Shown: positions 31,125 through 41,990 of the stretch, piece by piece
How positions within the stretch are numbered: the first letter of the stretch is position 1
Layout: each line of letters starts with the position of its first letter
The notes under the pieces: model-generated
What the model saw: the letters and a program-made list of their open reading frames with translations, nothing else
Told to the model about the DNA's origin: nothing
Databases searched by the model: none
Assembly: GCA_014529385.2 (NCBI GenBank)
Contig: CM043958.1
Span: 81,589,525-81,653,524 of the forward strand
Direction: 5' to 3'
From: Adiantum capillus-veneris
Lineage: Eukaryota > Streptophyta > Polypodiopsida > Polypodiales > Pteridaceae
DNA: 64,000 bases
Position numbers and translations under genes: made by a program

Positions 31125-32219
31125 AGAACCATTGATGTCCTCATCAATGAAGTGGGGATACTGAGCCTTCAAAGCTCTAACAGGTTCCCAAGTAGCAAAC
31201 CTTTCAGATTGACCCTTCCATTTAATTAAGTATTCGTCATAAGCCTTTTGGCGCGAATGACGTGTACGATGATCTAAAACTGCTTCTGGTTCTCGAGGAA
31301 TATACTCAGTTTGCATATCTTGCCATACATTTTCCTCAATAGGCACCACAACGTCGGCTTCGCCCAATTTCTCTTTAAGGCGGCTGACATGAAACACTGG
31401 ATGTATACTAACATCCGAAGGAAGAGCTAGTTTGTAGGCAACTTGGCCAATTTTCTTTGTGATCAAGAACGGACCACAATATCGAGCTGAAAGCTTATAA
31501 TGCTTTCCTGTTCGCATAGTCTTGGAATCCTTTGGTATCTTCAGATAGACCCATTGTCCCACATCTAGAGTCCTTGGAGATCTCTTTTGATTAGCATAAG
31601 TAGTAACTCGGTCACGAGCCGTTCTTATACTATCCTTAGCCAATTCGAGCATTTCCTGCATGTCATACAGGAAATCGCGAGCTTGGCGTTCCTTGACTTT
31701 CTCTAAGCCAATAGCAATTGGGGATTTAGGCTCAAATCCATACATCAGCATGAACGGGCTAAATCCAGTAGCAGAGTGCTTGCTACTATTATAGACAAAC
31801 TCTAACTGTGGAAGATACCTTTCCCAGTCAGATTGCCTATGAGAGACATAGGCTCTCAACATGTCCTCTAACGTCTGATTCATCCTCTCAGTTTGTCCGT
31901 CGGACTCAAGATGGTCAGAAGACGACATACTCAACTTTGTCGGAAGATGAGCAAACACATCTCGCCAAAATCGGCCAGTGAACTTAGTATCATGATCACT
32001 GACGATATCTTCTGGGAGACCATACAGCTTATAAAGCTGATCGACAAATAAAACCGCCAACTCATGGCTTTTTACTGTCGACTTCGTTGGTATAAACTTT
32101 GCCATTTTTGTGAGTCTATCGACCACAACCCAAATAGCGTCATTGCCCCGACTAGTATTTGGCAAACCAACAATGAAGTCCATGGAAATACTTTGCCACT
32201 TGGCATCTGGAATTTCCAA
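31122..32219 (-). CDS. Integrase core and chromodomain of element G
   Basis: 365 residues open. Catalytic core: SMDFIVGLPN (Asp), YGLPEDIVSDHDTKFTG (second Asp), ESDGQTERMNQTLED (Glu). Then LEFVYNSSKHSATGFSPF, the C-terminal module (PRTLDVGQWVYLKIP, VFHVSRLK) and a chromodomain at the end (DEYLIKWKGQSERFATWEP). All three acidic residues are visible. The zinc module is separate at 32265-32459. The domain inserts cDNA and, through the chromodomain, may target chromatin. Confidence 0.92.
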   Translation of the reverse strand: MEIPDAKWQSISMDFIVGLPNTSRGNDAIWVVVDRLTKMAKFIPTKSTVKSHELAVLFVDQLYKLYGLPEDIVSDHDTKFTGRFWRDVFAHLPTKLSMSSSDHLESDGQTERMNQTLEDMLRAYVSHRQSDWERYLPQLEFVYNSSKHSATGFSPFMLMYGFEPKSPIAIGLEKVKERQARDFLYDMQEMLELAKDSIRTARDRVTTYANQKRSPRTLDVGQWVYLKIPKDSKTMRTGKHYKLSARYCGPFLITKKIGQVAYKLALPSDVSIHPVFHVSRLKEKLGEADVVVPIEENVWQDMQTEYIPREPEAVLDHRTRHSRQKAYDEYLIKWKGQSERFATWEPVRALKAQYPHFIDEDINGS

Positions 32220-32264
32220 TGGGTGTAGCAGGCTAGCTTTCTTAAGGCGCTCTGCCTTATTGAC

Positions 32265-32459
32265 CTAACACTGAGCGCATCTCTTCACATAGGTCTCTAT
32301 GTAAGAGCGCATTCTTGGCCAATAGAAATATCGCTTGACCAAAGCTAAAGTTCTCTGGATGCCAGGGTGCCCAGCGCTAGGAACATCATGGCATTCGCAC
32401 AAAATCTTTTGTCGAATCTCATCAATTTCCGGCACGCAGACTTTACCATTTCTAAACAA
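32265..32459 (-). pseudogene. Integrase zinc module of element G
   Basis: 64 residues with HDVPSAGHPG, KRYFYWPRM, and CAQC at the end, matching the H-x-H...C-x-x-C module before the integrase core. A TAG just after CAQC (about 32263) separates it from the core frame, so translation of full integrase would fail. Confidence 0.85.
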
Positions 32460-32546
32460 TAGTCCCCTCTAATGGAATATTGTCGCTATCTCATCTCTCC
32501 AGCACGACTCACTTGGGTCTCCGGACCACCCAAGCCTATATGCGAG

Positions 32547-33180
32547 TCATGCCCCGCTTCGACCTTGTTCCATATCTTGCCAAAATGGCCATCGGAACAA
32601 CATAGCCCTTGGAGAGAGAGAGAGAAATCCGTCGAGATCAGCCATAGACAAGGCATTGACCTCAGGAATCCTGCTGAGCGCATCGGCAACTCGATTACTG
32701 GATCCTTTTCTATAACGGATCTCAAAAGTCAAACTCTTGCATAAGCTCAACCCATCTAGCCTTCCGGCCTCTGAGATCACCCTGATCACAGATATAGCGC
32801 AAGGATTGATGATCTGTCCATGCAACAAACGTAGAGGCATACAAGTAGTGCCGCCATTTCCTCAGGGCGTGGACTACGGCGTAAAGCTCCTTTTCATACG
32901 TTGGATAACGCATCTCAACGTCAGAAAGCTTCTTACTTTCAAACGCAACAGGACGTCCATCCTGGTATAATGCCGCACCAATAGCATAATCGCTAGCATC
33001 CGTTTCAACCACAAACAGATTGCTAGGATCCACAATGTACAATATTGGCGCAGTAGTCACCAAGTGCTTTAGTGTCCGAAAGCTCTCGTCGAGACGCTCA
33101 TTCCAAACAACAGAGGGATTACCTTTACGATGAGGACCCGAAGTCTTCGGCCCTTTCACCCCTCCTTTTAAAAGTTGCAT
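32547..33180 (-). pseudogene. RNase H of element G
   Basis: 152 residues open at 32722-33180: FVVETDASDYAIGAALYQDG (first Asp), YPTYEKELYAVVHALRKW (Glu), TDHQSLRY (Asp). The tether continues at 32547-32720 in another frame, ending SSNRVADALSRIPEV. Catalytic residues are kept; a frameshift near 32735 breaks the tail. It removes RNA from the RNA-DNA hybrid. Confidence 0.88.
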
Positions 33181-33228
33181 AAGCGGAGCAACAACTTTAG
33201 AGTAATCCTTGATAAACTTGCGAAAGAA

Positions 33229-33840
33229 TCAAGTAAAGCCTAAAAAGGACTTTCCTTGGCGTACATTCTTCAGAATGGGCCAATTTCGCACTTTATCCAA
33301 CTTTTCAAGGTCGACGCGAATTCCATCGCGAGTAAATATGTGACCCAAGTACAAAAGCTCTTTCTTAAAGAATTCACACTTAGAAGCCCGAGCGTAAAGC
33401 TTCTCAATTCTCAGTACTTCGAGAATGGCGCGTATATGCGCTAGGTGCTCAGGCAAACTTCGACTGTAGATCAAGATATCATCGAGAAATACAACAATGA
33501 AGTTGCCTGAAAATAGTCTCAACAGATCATTCATCATCTGTTGAAACGTAGCTGGAGCATTGGTCAAACCAAAAGGCAAGACCAAAAACTCGTAGTGACC
33601 ATAACGTGTATGGAAGCCTGTCTTAGGAACATCTTCCAATTTGATACGTATTTGATGATAGCCTGATCGCAGGTCTATCTTCGTAAAATACAACGCTCCA
33701 TGGAGCCGATCTATCAGATCGTCCATGTGCGGGAGCGGATACTTGTTCTTGACAGTGAGTTTATTCAACCCCTTGTAATCCACACAGAAGCGCATAGTGT
33801 TATCAGCAGTGGCGCTCCCCACGGGGATTTGCTAGGCCGA
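33229..33840 (-). pseudogene. Reverse transcriptase of element G
   Basis: 197 residues open: MRFCVDYKGLNKLTVKNKYP, KIDLRSGYHQIRIK, VLPFGLTNAPATFQQMMN, and the catalytic box VVFLDDILIYS (Asp-Asp near 33477-33482). The thumb part LYLGHIFTRDGIRVDLEK follows. The fragment upstream of 33840 (CFVRPSKSPWGAP) is in another frame and the linker is damaged. The stop at 33229 separates it from RNase H. Confidence 0.9.
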
Positions 33841-34228
33841 ACAAAACACCTGTCGAGATAATCCTTCAGCTGTCACTGAATCTCGTCCTCCTCGCTTTTA
33901 CTAAACCGATAGGGTTGCTTTGAGAAGGGTTGACTACCAGCCACCACTCAATGCCATGATCTACTCCTCTCGAAGGCGGCAAGCCAGGAGGTAGATCATC
34001 AGGAAAAACATCCTTGAAATCAGTCATGATTTCTCGGGTAAGGTTGGATTCATCGGAATCCCCAAGTTCAACAGAAGAACATGAAACATTTTTACGAAAT
34101 TCAGTGACAGAAGTACCAAGCACTAATGAATCAAACCAAGCAGACGGTACACATTGATAAAAGTCAACATCAGAAGACTTTATTTCTTTATACATTTCCA
34201 AAGCAGTAACAACTGGTATTGCAAAACC

Positions 34229-34323
34229 ATTATTTACAGACTTCTGATTACAAAGCGACACAGATACATGAGGCATGTATTTACAGACTTCTGATTACAA
34301 AGCGACACAGATACATGAGGCAT
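34229..34323 (-). repeat. 46-48-bp tandem duplication in G between protease and RT
   Basis: The block TTTACAGACTTCTGATTACA through CATGAGGCATG appears twice back to back with no visible difference. It duplicates the codons MPHVSVSLCNQKSVN and shifts the reading. Confidence 0.9.
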
Positions 34324-34692
34324 GTTCTGCTTAACAAAAACAAGAGAGTGATGTACATAGTCTATATACAATGAGTCTTGTTTATCATAAAACCATGGAA
34401 TTCCTAAAATAACATCTGCTCTGTCCAGGCGCATGATGTGGAAGTCCAGGTTCTCTTTGTAATCAGCCAGCTCGAGCGACAAGTCTTGAACCATCCGATT
34501 CCGCACATCCGTATCCACGCCACGAGCCATCTTCACGCGATACTCATGGTCACTGTCCTGCGTCCGCAGATTCAGTTTCTGCACCAATTTTGCATCCACA
34601 AAATTGTATGAGCTTCCATTATCAAGGAGTACGGTCACGTCGTGACCATTGATCTTCCCGAGGAAACGGAGAAGATCATGCTTATCAAACAC
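34234..34692 (-). pseudogene. Aspartic protease of element G
   Basis: 152 residues open: FLGKINGHDVTVLLDNGSSY places the catalytic loop D-N-G at 34615-34623. The later block RLDRADVILGIPWFYDKQ is the usual ILG motif. The frame is broken at its 3' side by a tandem duplication of 46-48 bp (34229-34323). The linker to RT is open at 33866-34276 in a different frame. Confidence 0.85.
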
Positions 34693-34759
34693 TTTGGTGC
34701 TAAAAGTACAATTAGTGCATGAACTGTGCGCTAAATGATGGATTTCAACTTGAACAACA

Positions 34760-35870
34760 TCAGAGTTACCTGAGATCTCGTGAATCTAAACCGAAGGACG
34801 GCCTTGCGGTTTCTGCGTCTTTTTCTTTTTAGGACAATCCTTGATTTGGTGACCCGTCTGGCCACATCCGAAGCAAGCCCCTTTCTTCACTGCATCAGCA
34901 CAACTGAAGCATTTCTGGCTTTCTTCTTTTCCTGAGAAGATCTCGGCAGCGATTTGGACTTATGCTGGAATCGGGGCCGCTTCCTCGAAGCACCCTCACC
35001 GGATTGATGGTCTGCAGTTCTTTTCTTCTCATAATTCGCTCCACTTATCAAATGGAACGTCCTGGCCTTTGCCACTGCATCCTCGACGTCAGTCGGGGCT
35101 TTATCCTTGATCAAGGCCCAACGGTAATCTTCATGTAACCCCAGTAAGTACATGTGCACGGCGTGCGTAGAATCCACCTTGCAGAAGGTGAGCGCCTCTT
35201 TGAAAGCTGTCGTATACTTATCAAAAGACAGAGTTTTCATCGAAAGACTCTGCAATTTGGCATAGGCTTTCAAAGGGTCCATTTTGGCGAAATCCCTCTT
35301 GAATTTCACACAAAAGTCAGCCCACGTCGTAGGCTTTTTTGTCATGTCACGCCACCAGGTAAGCGCCTTACTGCGCAGACAAAGAGGAATCGTCTGAATC
35401 CTCCGTTCATCATGCTCCCCATGGAGATCAAAGTATGTGGTCCACTGGTGCAGCCAGTTATTTACAGCCAATTCCGTACACTCCTTCTCTTCACCTGAGA
35501 AACTTGTAGTTTTGTACGGAATTGTGGAAGTCGGACCACCCTGCGAACGCCCAAAAGCAGCAATCTGCGTCCACAAATGCTGGAGATGGGTTTCGCCCTC
35601 GGAAATACGCGCAGTCGTCGACTGAGCCATATTTTCGAGAGTAGAAAGTCAGGAACTGAGCCCCTGTACGACCCCTTCGAGAGAGGCCAAGCGAAGGTTC
35701 GTCTGAACATTCGCGTTTTCCAGAGCGGTAACACGCTGGTCGAAGCTCTGGAAAGTGCTTGTAATCCATGTGTAGAGAGCATGCGTGAATGGAATTTGAA
35801 TGTTACCTGGCGCGTAGTCACGTTGTACATCCGAGCTAGAGGAATCCATAGCGAAGTGTGTGAAAAACAT
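34760..35870 (-). pseudogene. gag of element G
   Basis: Start MDSSSSDVQRDYAPGNIQIP near 35852, followed by a helix-rich stretch to a stop near 35649. The capsid core is open at 34887-35630 (NNWLHQWTTYFDLHGEHDE, KALTWWRDMTKKP, FCVKFKRDFAKMDP). A basic tail follows, then the zinc knuckle CFGCGQTGHQIKDC (about 34832-34873) in a shifted frame. The knuckle is complete. The break near 35640 and a frameshift near 34890 inactivate it. Confidence 0.87.
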
Positions 35871-36447
35871 GAAAATTCACACGAAATCAAGCCTTTTCTG
35901 CACTTTTCGGTCGCAAAAAGTCGAAGGTTGGAGAGCTCTACGCGTCGGCGTGAGCGTCGGAACGCGAGCAGGTGATGGCGGGAGCGCGGGAGCACCAGCA
36001 GGTGAGAGAGAGCAGGGTGGGGAGAGAAGCAGGAGTCTAAAAACTCATTTCTCTGCAACTTACAGGTCTCTGTAAGTGAGTTTTTTAATAAACTCAAGCT
36101 TCAAACCTTTTTTTTTAAAAGTCGAAACTTAAAAGGGCCTGGCCACTTTAAATTAATCAAAGTGGTCACTTAATAAAAGGGCCAGCATTAAAAAAAATGA
36201 AAGCCAGCAGCGTGGGTTCATCTTCGAAGGCAGCGCTCGTGACGCGTGGAGGAAAAAAATCCCCCCCCCCCCCAAGCGCGTGGGTATCCGTACCCCGCAC
36301 ACGCCATGAGTGCCACATTGGAGCTAGCGCATACCAACTTCTCCACGTTGGAGAATTAACGCAGCCCTGGCAAAATGATCTGGAGGGTTAACGCAGGCCT
36401 TGCCCTTCGTTCTGCAGGTGGTCACCCCCAAGCAAAGAGAGAGGTAG

Positions 36448-36537
<90 letters not shown>

Positions 36538-36865
36538 GTGCGAACTTATAGAGAGAAGGACTTACAGAGAGATGTCATATGCTGAATTTCAATACAAAAA
36601 CAGCAAATTAAAGGTAAATACACCGATTTTCATCGAAAACCAGTAAATTCGAGAAAAATCCTCTGATTTTCAGCACTCCCATTTGTCAAATTGCTGAATT
36701 TTATCAAAAATCAGCAATCGAACTTTATTGTTTACCTGCAAACATGCTTTAGAGAAGAAAAGTAAGTAATTTTAGTAATTTAATCACTAAAAATTACGCA
36801 AACTCGAGGTTCCCCGAATCGAACCGATCCGTAGGTGTGCACACAGTCCTTCGTGCAACCAAGCC
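35871..36865 (-). other. Long leader of element G with an 83-bp CT/GA tract
   Basis: About 1 kb between primer site and gag, with no gene. It contains a (TC)n tract at 36451-36533 (GA on the element's sense strand), a 13-nt C run at 36261-36273 and a short inverted pair CCACTTT/AAAGTGG near 36140-36165. The GA tract would be in the genomic RNA leader. Confidence 0.7.
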
Positions 36866-36878
36866 GGCTTTGATACCA
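36866..36878 (-). promoter_or_regulatory. Primer binding site of element G
   Basis: Minus strand TGGTATCAAAGCC directly touches the 5' LTR. It differs at one position from the iMet site TGGTATCAGAGCC. Confidence 0.85.
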
Positions 36879-37262
36879 TGAAACGAACGAGGAGAAAGGA
36901 TCTCTTGACCACACGGACCGCCTACAGATGCGTGTCGGACGAACCACCCGACCATAGCCACCATCCGGCAACTCCCCCGTGCTGGGGCCAGCGTCCGAAG
37001 ACGTAGGCGTGCACCTGTAATACCGGGCGTCCCATACCACCCGGCCTCACCTCCTCGAGGTGACCTCGCGCACTCCTAGCCTCGCGGTCTAACCACTGGC
37101 ACTCTGTCAGTGAGGTCGATAACTGCAAATGAGGCCTTGGCCTCCCTTTTATAATAATGGCCGGCCACACTGGCCGGGTTCGCACTACGTCCGCCCGGAC
37201 ACTAGACGCCCATCCCGACAACATCTGCGCTAGATCCCCTCTCCTGTGAGCGGGACATAACA
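36879..37262 (-). repeat. 5' LTR of element G
   Basis: 384 bp, the same length as the 3' LTR and about 94% like it by eye. Ends TGAAACG and ATAACA. The duplication GCATA follows. Confidence 0.92.
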
Positions 37263-38594
37263 GCATAGGTCTGCATCTTCGTGTGCTATCCATGTATCCA
37301 AAGGTGTACATAATTCTTAAGCTGTGTTAAGAGTTTTGGTGAACCTGGGGAATCACCTTCCCTTCGTAAGATCCTTAAGAGCGAAGACGCTCAACTTGAC
37401 GATCCCTTGGCTCGATCTTAGAGCAAAACCCGTTCATCAGATAAACTAGAATTTCAATCCTTGAATTCCTTGAGCACAAGCCGTAGCCGTCACTTGTTCC
37501 TTCCCTCGTAAAGAGAGTGTTCATTCACTTGTACGAAAGCACTACCGTAGCTTCCATTAATTGGTTTAGGCTTCAAGCTTAGCCAAAGCTTTTATTCTGC
37601 TTGAAATCTTGGAATGGTTCCTTCATAATGTCCTACTTGCAATAGCAGGTAATCTGTGGCAGAACTACCGAATACCAGATCAAGTATTGACCTTCTGGAT
37701 GGTTAGCAAACCAATTCATCTCATAGAATAATGTTGCAACTTGATCCTACTCTCATAAATACTCGAGAGTGATTGTCCTGGTTAGACACATACATATCTC
37801 GTGCATAAAAGCAATACGCAGTTTATGAGTTCCTCAAAGATTTTACTTTGATCAAAGACCTGCCCTCTCACTTAAAGTTTGAGGGTCTCAAAAACTTAGA
37901 AGTCAGATTGAATTCCCTTACTCCAAACTTTCTCTGGATAGCAACGTATCCTTCGAGGAGAGGTAACAAAAATTCGTTGTTTCTGTGTTCAATGGTTCCC
38001 GTCCCACTACGGGGATTATATTCTATGTACACTAAGATGTGCACTTTCAGGTTTTATTGCTGACTCCACCATCTACTGCAAAGTATCTTGCAGATGCGTC
38101 TACAAAATTCGGGCAAAAGTCCTTTGCCCGAATTTCTCCATCGTTCCTTCCTCAGAGAGGGTCAAGAGTGGAGCTACCTTGGCAAGAGTGAGCCACTACT
38201 TGCTTTGACTCGCTCGTGTTCCTATTGGGTAAACCGATCCCAATCTTTTTGGATGCCTTCCTCAAAGCGTTGAGGAAAAAAATTTGTAGAAAAATGCAGC
38301 CTTGAATTGAATCCAAGTCTTGTTATAAGTTCCTTGTAGAGCTTTGGTATACCACCAACTACTTGCAATCCCCTTGAGGTGTTTGGTCACATGCCTCACC
38401 TTCGACCTTTCTGAGAAATTGCAGTTTGCAAAGGCAACTTCAAACTGTCAAATAAAAGCGGTAGCTTTCAGGGCATCTTCGCTTTCGTCAAAAGTATCAA
38501 ACTTGACTGAAGTGTAGTTCAAGGATTTTGTGGTTTCTATTCGTGTGTTGCTCTCGATTTCTCCCTCGGAGTTGTCGAAGCCTACAACAATATA
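37263..38594 (-). pseudogene. Old gypsy element K, gag remnant
   Basis: On the minus strand 38560-38290 reads VKFDTFDESEDALKATAFI, then QFEVAFANCNFSERSKVRHV, then SSWWYTKALQG, the capsid core pattern seen in A, B and D (FDTF...QQFD...WWST). An in-frame stop follows ATAFI. 37263-38100 has no recognisable domain. Element G split K at GCATA, and element L borders it at 38595. Confidence 0.65.
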
Positions 38595-40221
38595 TGTAAG
38601 GTGGAACGGAAGTGAATGTTGAACTTTGCTCAAGATGAGTGCTCCGAACTATGCTCAAGGTTCCTTTTACTTACGGAAGGGAGAGCCTTCCTTTCCTTTA
38701 GTGAGAGAGTGCAATGAACACAAACAAAGTGGATAAACACTGTGAATGAAGGTGCTGAGCCTGAGAGATAGAGAGAAGAATACGACACCCAAATGTTGTC
38801 GAAACCCTCCTCCGAAGGCCCCACTCTCTATGGCAAGAGCGGTCTACTATTGATTGCACAAATCTCTACAATGCTTGGACTTGCTGACGATGTCGACGAC
38901 GATGAGGACGACGACGAGACTGGCTGAAATCTGAAAACGCTAAGGGCTGAAATCTGCAAATCTTTATCTGCTGAATTATGACTCTATGTCAGTGACGATG
39001 TCGGTGGCGACGATGCGACGACGACGCGCTGACAATGCAGATGCTGAAATCTGCGTTTTCCGGGCTGAAACTACAAACTTCGCTAAATCTGACCGTGCGG
39101 AGAGGATTTGCTGCGGGAAGGTGAGATCTGCGAGGTTCGGGGGTTCTACTGCGATGTCTGACTGCTGAAAACTGAAAACGCTGATGCTTCTTGGTGTTCC
39201 GTCGTGATGAATCTGCAAAACGCTAAAGGGTCATGCTGATGCAAAAACACAAGGGCTGAAAACTGTCCTACTGCTGCCGGTTGTCCTGCAAATGCAAAAC
39301 GCTAGGCTTCTTGATCTGTCTTGCTGCTGCCAGGGCTGATCTGTTGTGCACAAAACGCCAGGCTGCCTGTGGATGAAAACGCTAGGTCCTTGCAGATGCA
39401 AAAACATTAGCTCTGCTGATATGGGGGATCTTGCTGAGAAGGTGCAGCGGAAGTGAATGTTGAACTTTGCTCAAGATGAGTGCTCCGAACTGTGCTCAAG
39501 GTTCCTTTTACCTAGGGAAGGGAGAGCCTTCCGTTCTTTGATGAGAGAGTGCAAGTGATCACAAACAAAGTGGATAAACACTGTGAATGAAGGTGTTGAG
39601 ACTGAGAGATAGAGAGAAGAGAATACGACACCAGAATGTTATCAAACCCTCCTCCGAAGGCCCCACTCTCTATGGCAAGAGCGATCTACTTATGATTGCA
39701 CAAATCTCTACAATGCTTGGACTTGCCGACGGTGTCGACGACGATGAGGACAACGACGAGACGGGCTGAAATCTGAAAATGCTAATGGCTGAAATCTGCA
39801 AATCTTTATCTGCTGAATTCTGACTCTATGTCGGTGATGACGTCGATGGCTACGAAGTGACGACAGCGCGCTGAAAACGCAGATGCTGAAATCTGTGTTT
39901 TCCGGGCTGAAACTGTAAACCTTGATGAATCTCACCGTGCTAAGAGGATCTGCTGCGGGAAGGTGAGATCTGCGAGGTTTGGGAGTTCTACTCATAGTTA
40001 CCCGGAACGCGGAACGGGAACGGCGACGGGATCCCCGCGGAACGGGGGAACGGCTGGGGGTTCGGAACGGGAACGGCGCGGAACGGGAGGTATAAAAAAC
40101 ACCCAAATAGTGCATTTTTTAGCTTCTTGTGTTTAAATACAAGGAGTATTAGAGTGCTATGACTCTAATACTCACAAAAAACTCGTTTTGAAGACCATTC
40201 AATCTTGCTATGACTAGATGA

Positions 40222-40262
<41 letters not shown>

Positions 40263-41341
40263 CTCGAGAGAGTGAGAGGGAGAGGGAGAGATTTGAGAGA
40301 GTGGGAGGGAGAGGAAGAGAGCTTGAAGGCTTAAAGCCTTGAGCCTTGAGAGAGTGAGTCTTGAGAGGGAGAGATCTTGAGAGTGTGAGAGGGAGAGAGC
40401 TTGAGCCTTGAGGATTAGCTTGTGGAGAGAAAGGGGGAGGGGGGTGCATTTTATGAGTCCTTGAGGCCTTGCACACTTCAAAAAGAAGCCAAAACATTTA
40501 CTTCAATTTTTTCAATTTTTGCCAAATTTGTTTGTAGCCGTTGGCCGTTCCAGGGGCATTCCGAAACGTTTTGGGGGCGTTCGGAACGTTCCGGAACGGC
40601 CGTTCCGGTTTGCACTGGCCACCCGGAACGTCAAACGTTTCGGGACGTTTCGGAACGTTCGGGAAGGGAACTGCCCCCCCGGAACGCCGGAACGGGGACT
40701 AGGGGGCGTTCCCCGGTAACTATGGTTCTACTGTGATGCTTGACTGCTGAAAACTGAAAACACTGGTTCTAGGGCTGAATCTGTCTCGCGAAGATCTGCA
40801 AAAACGCTAAGGTGTCCTGCAGATGTAAAAACGCTAGGGCTGAAAATCTTCTTGATCTGTCTTGCTGCTGCCGGGGCTGATCTGCTATGCACAAACACCA
40901 GGCTGCCTGTAAATGAAAACGCTAGGTCATTTGCTTGGGGGGTCTTGCTGAGAAGGTGCCTGTTGAACGCAAAATTCCTACTACCTCTTCTGCCAGAAAG
41001 TGCTAGCGCTAGGTTTCTATATATACAAACTTAGCAAAATTAACCTACCTAGTTTCCAACAAAAGTCACTTAAAAATAATAAGTGAAAAATGTCAAAAAT
41101 AGGGAAAATAGGTCTATGCACTATAAAAATGCTCCTGATGGGTTCTGATGGGAATCTGATGATCATGTTGTGTGCAACGAAAGGATATGCATCTGATCTA
41201 AGTGTCCAGACATACACGGTCTGGGAACAGACTTACAAAAGTGTCAGATCACTTTCTATTTTAGACTGACTTGACTGAACTGAACCCTGGTCATATTGTA
41301 GCTTGTCCACGGACACATAGGGTTGGATGTGTCACGTGACA
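38595..41341 (-). repeat. 3' LTR of L with internal duplication and a MITE
   Basis: Starts TGTAAGGTGG and ends GTCACGTGACA, but is 2747 bp instead of about 1.2 kb. Two causes are visible. First, at 39439-39445 the reading jumps from LTR position about 850 back to LTR position 4 at the shared heptamer AAGGTGC, so the first 0.85 kb is present twice. Second, a 732-bp MITE lies at 39993-40724. The LTR body has many repeated AAACGCTAGG and GGCTGAAA motifs. Confidence 0.85.
39993..40724. mobile_element. hAT-like MITE rich in GGAACG (TSD GTTCTACT)
   Basis: Terminal inverted repeats CATAGTTACC...GGTAACTATG, flanked by the 8-bp repeat GTTCTACT (39985-39992 and 40725-40732); the sister LTR shows the empty site. 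Both ends are dense with CGGAACG/CGTTCC, so long stretches near the ends can pair. The middle has a GA tract (40225-40255) and purine-rich sequence. No transposase. The 8-bp duplication suggests hAT; the terminus CATAG is not the commonest hAT form. Confidence 0.8.
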
Positions 41342-41358
41342 TCCCCTCCTTTTCAAAG
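41342..41358 (-). promoter_or_regulatory. Polypurine tract of element L
   Basis: Minus strand TTGAAAAGGAGGGGA directly precedes TGTCACGTGACA, the start of the 3' LTR. The same tract is kept at 13456-13472. Confidence 0.82.
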
Positions 41359-41990
41359 TGAACATTATGGCGTCGAGGGAGATCGCCAACAACATCCGGA
41401 ATCCTCGAAAGGACTCTTCCCTGGCCCACTCTGATGTGTGGGTCATGCGATACTTGAACTTTCATAAAGGTCTGCAAAGTCTTCTTCTTTGGGCCACACC
41501 GAACGCAACACAAAGTCATATGTGGCTCCTTCAATGCTTCAACTTCGTCTATAGTGATGCGTCTATCTTCTTCAAGAATCTCCGAGGATGAAAATTCTTG
41601 AAACCACTTCCAACACAAAAACATGAACATACCCATTCCATGTAAAGTGACTGGAAAAATTCTAGTCTTCCTTTAAGATTATGCATGCAATGTAGATGAA
41701 CATAGAGACCGAGTGCCAAACCGTTCATCAGACACGCAAACAATGAGATCGAAACTTGTCTTTCTGATCTAAATTAATTAAATGTGGCAAAGCACAATGG
41801 AAATGCCCATGCTTGATGCTCAATCCTTCTTGTGCTCTTTCTACGACTTGGTCGTGCCAAGTAAGAGACATGGAATGTGACTTCCTTGAATGCAAACATT
41901 TCATCTTTTCATGAATCATCTGCATACATCCGTGCTCATTCATGAGTGAATCGTGCTCAATATACAATATGGCATGCCTAGGAAAAGGGA
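41359..41990 (-). other. 3' internal region of L, broken readings
   Basis: Several short minus-strand readings (41728-42039, 41549-41743, 41359-41636) rich in Cys and His with no recognised domain. The stretch SRIPDVVGDLPRRH near 41385-41425 lies just before the polypurine tract and is also present in the truncated copy at 13500-13545. No RT, RNase H or integrase is present. Confidence 0.55.

Larger units (their letters stand above)
30727..37262 (-). mobile_element. Ty3/gypsy chromovirus G, near-complete (TSD GCATA)
   Basis: Two 384-bp LTRs (30727-31110 and 36879-37262) begin TGAAACGAACGAGG and end GGGACATAACA, flanked by GCATA at 30722-30726 and 37263-37267. By eye they differ at about 24 positions, mostly transitions, so it is younger than A or D. 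Internal order on the minus strand: primer site, long leader, gag, protease, RT, RNase H, integrase with chromodomain, polypurine tract. Stops and a few frameshifts remain in gag, around protease and around RT, so it is probably inactive, but integrase is one open frame. Confidence 0.94.

Noticed and set aside
35462-36097. 211-codon minus-strand ORF overlapping G gag
   Set aside because: Shadow frame of gag and leader; the real gag frames carry the capsid and knuckle motifs.
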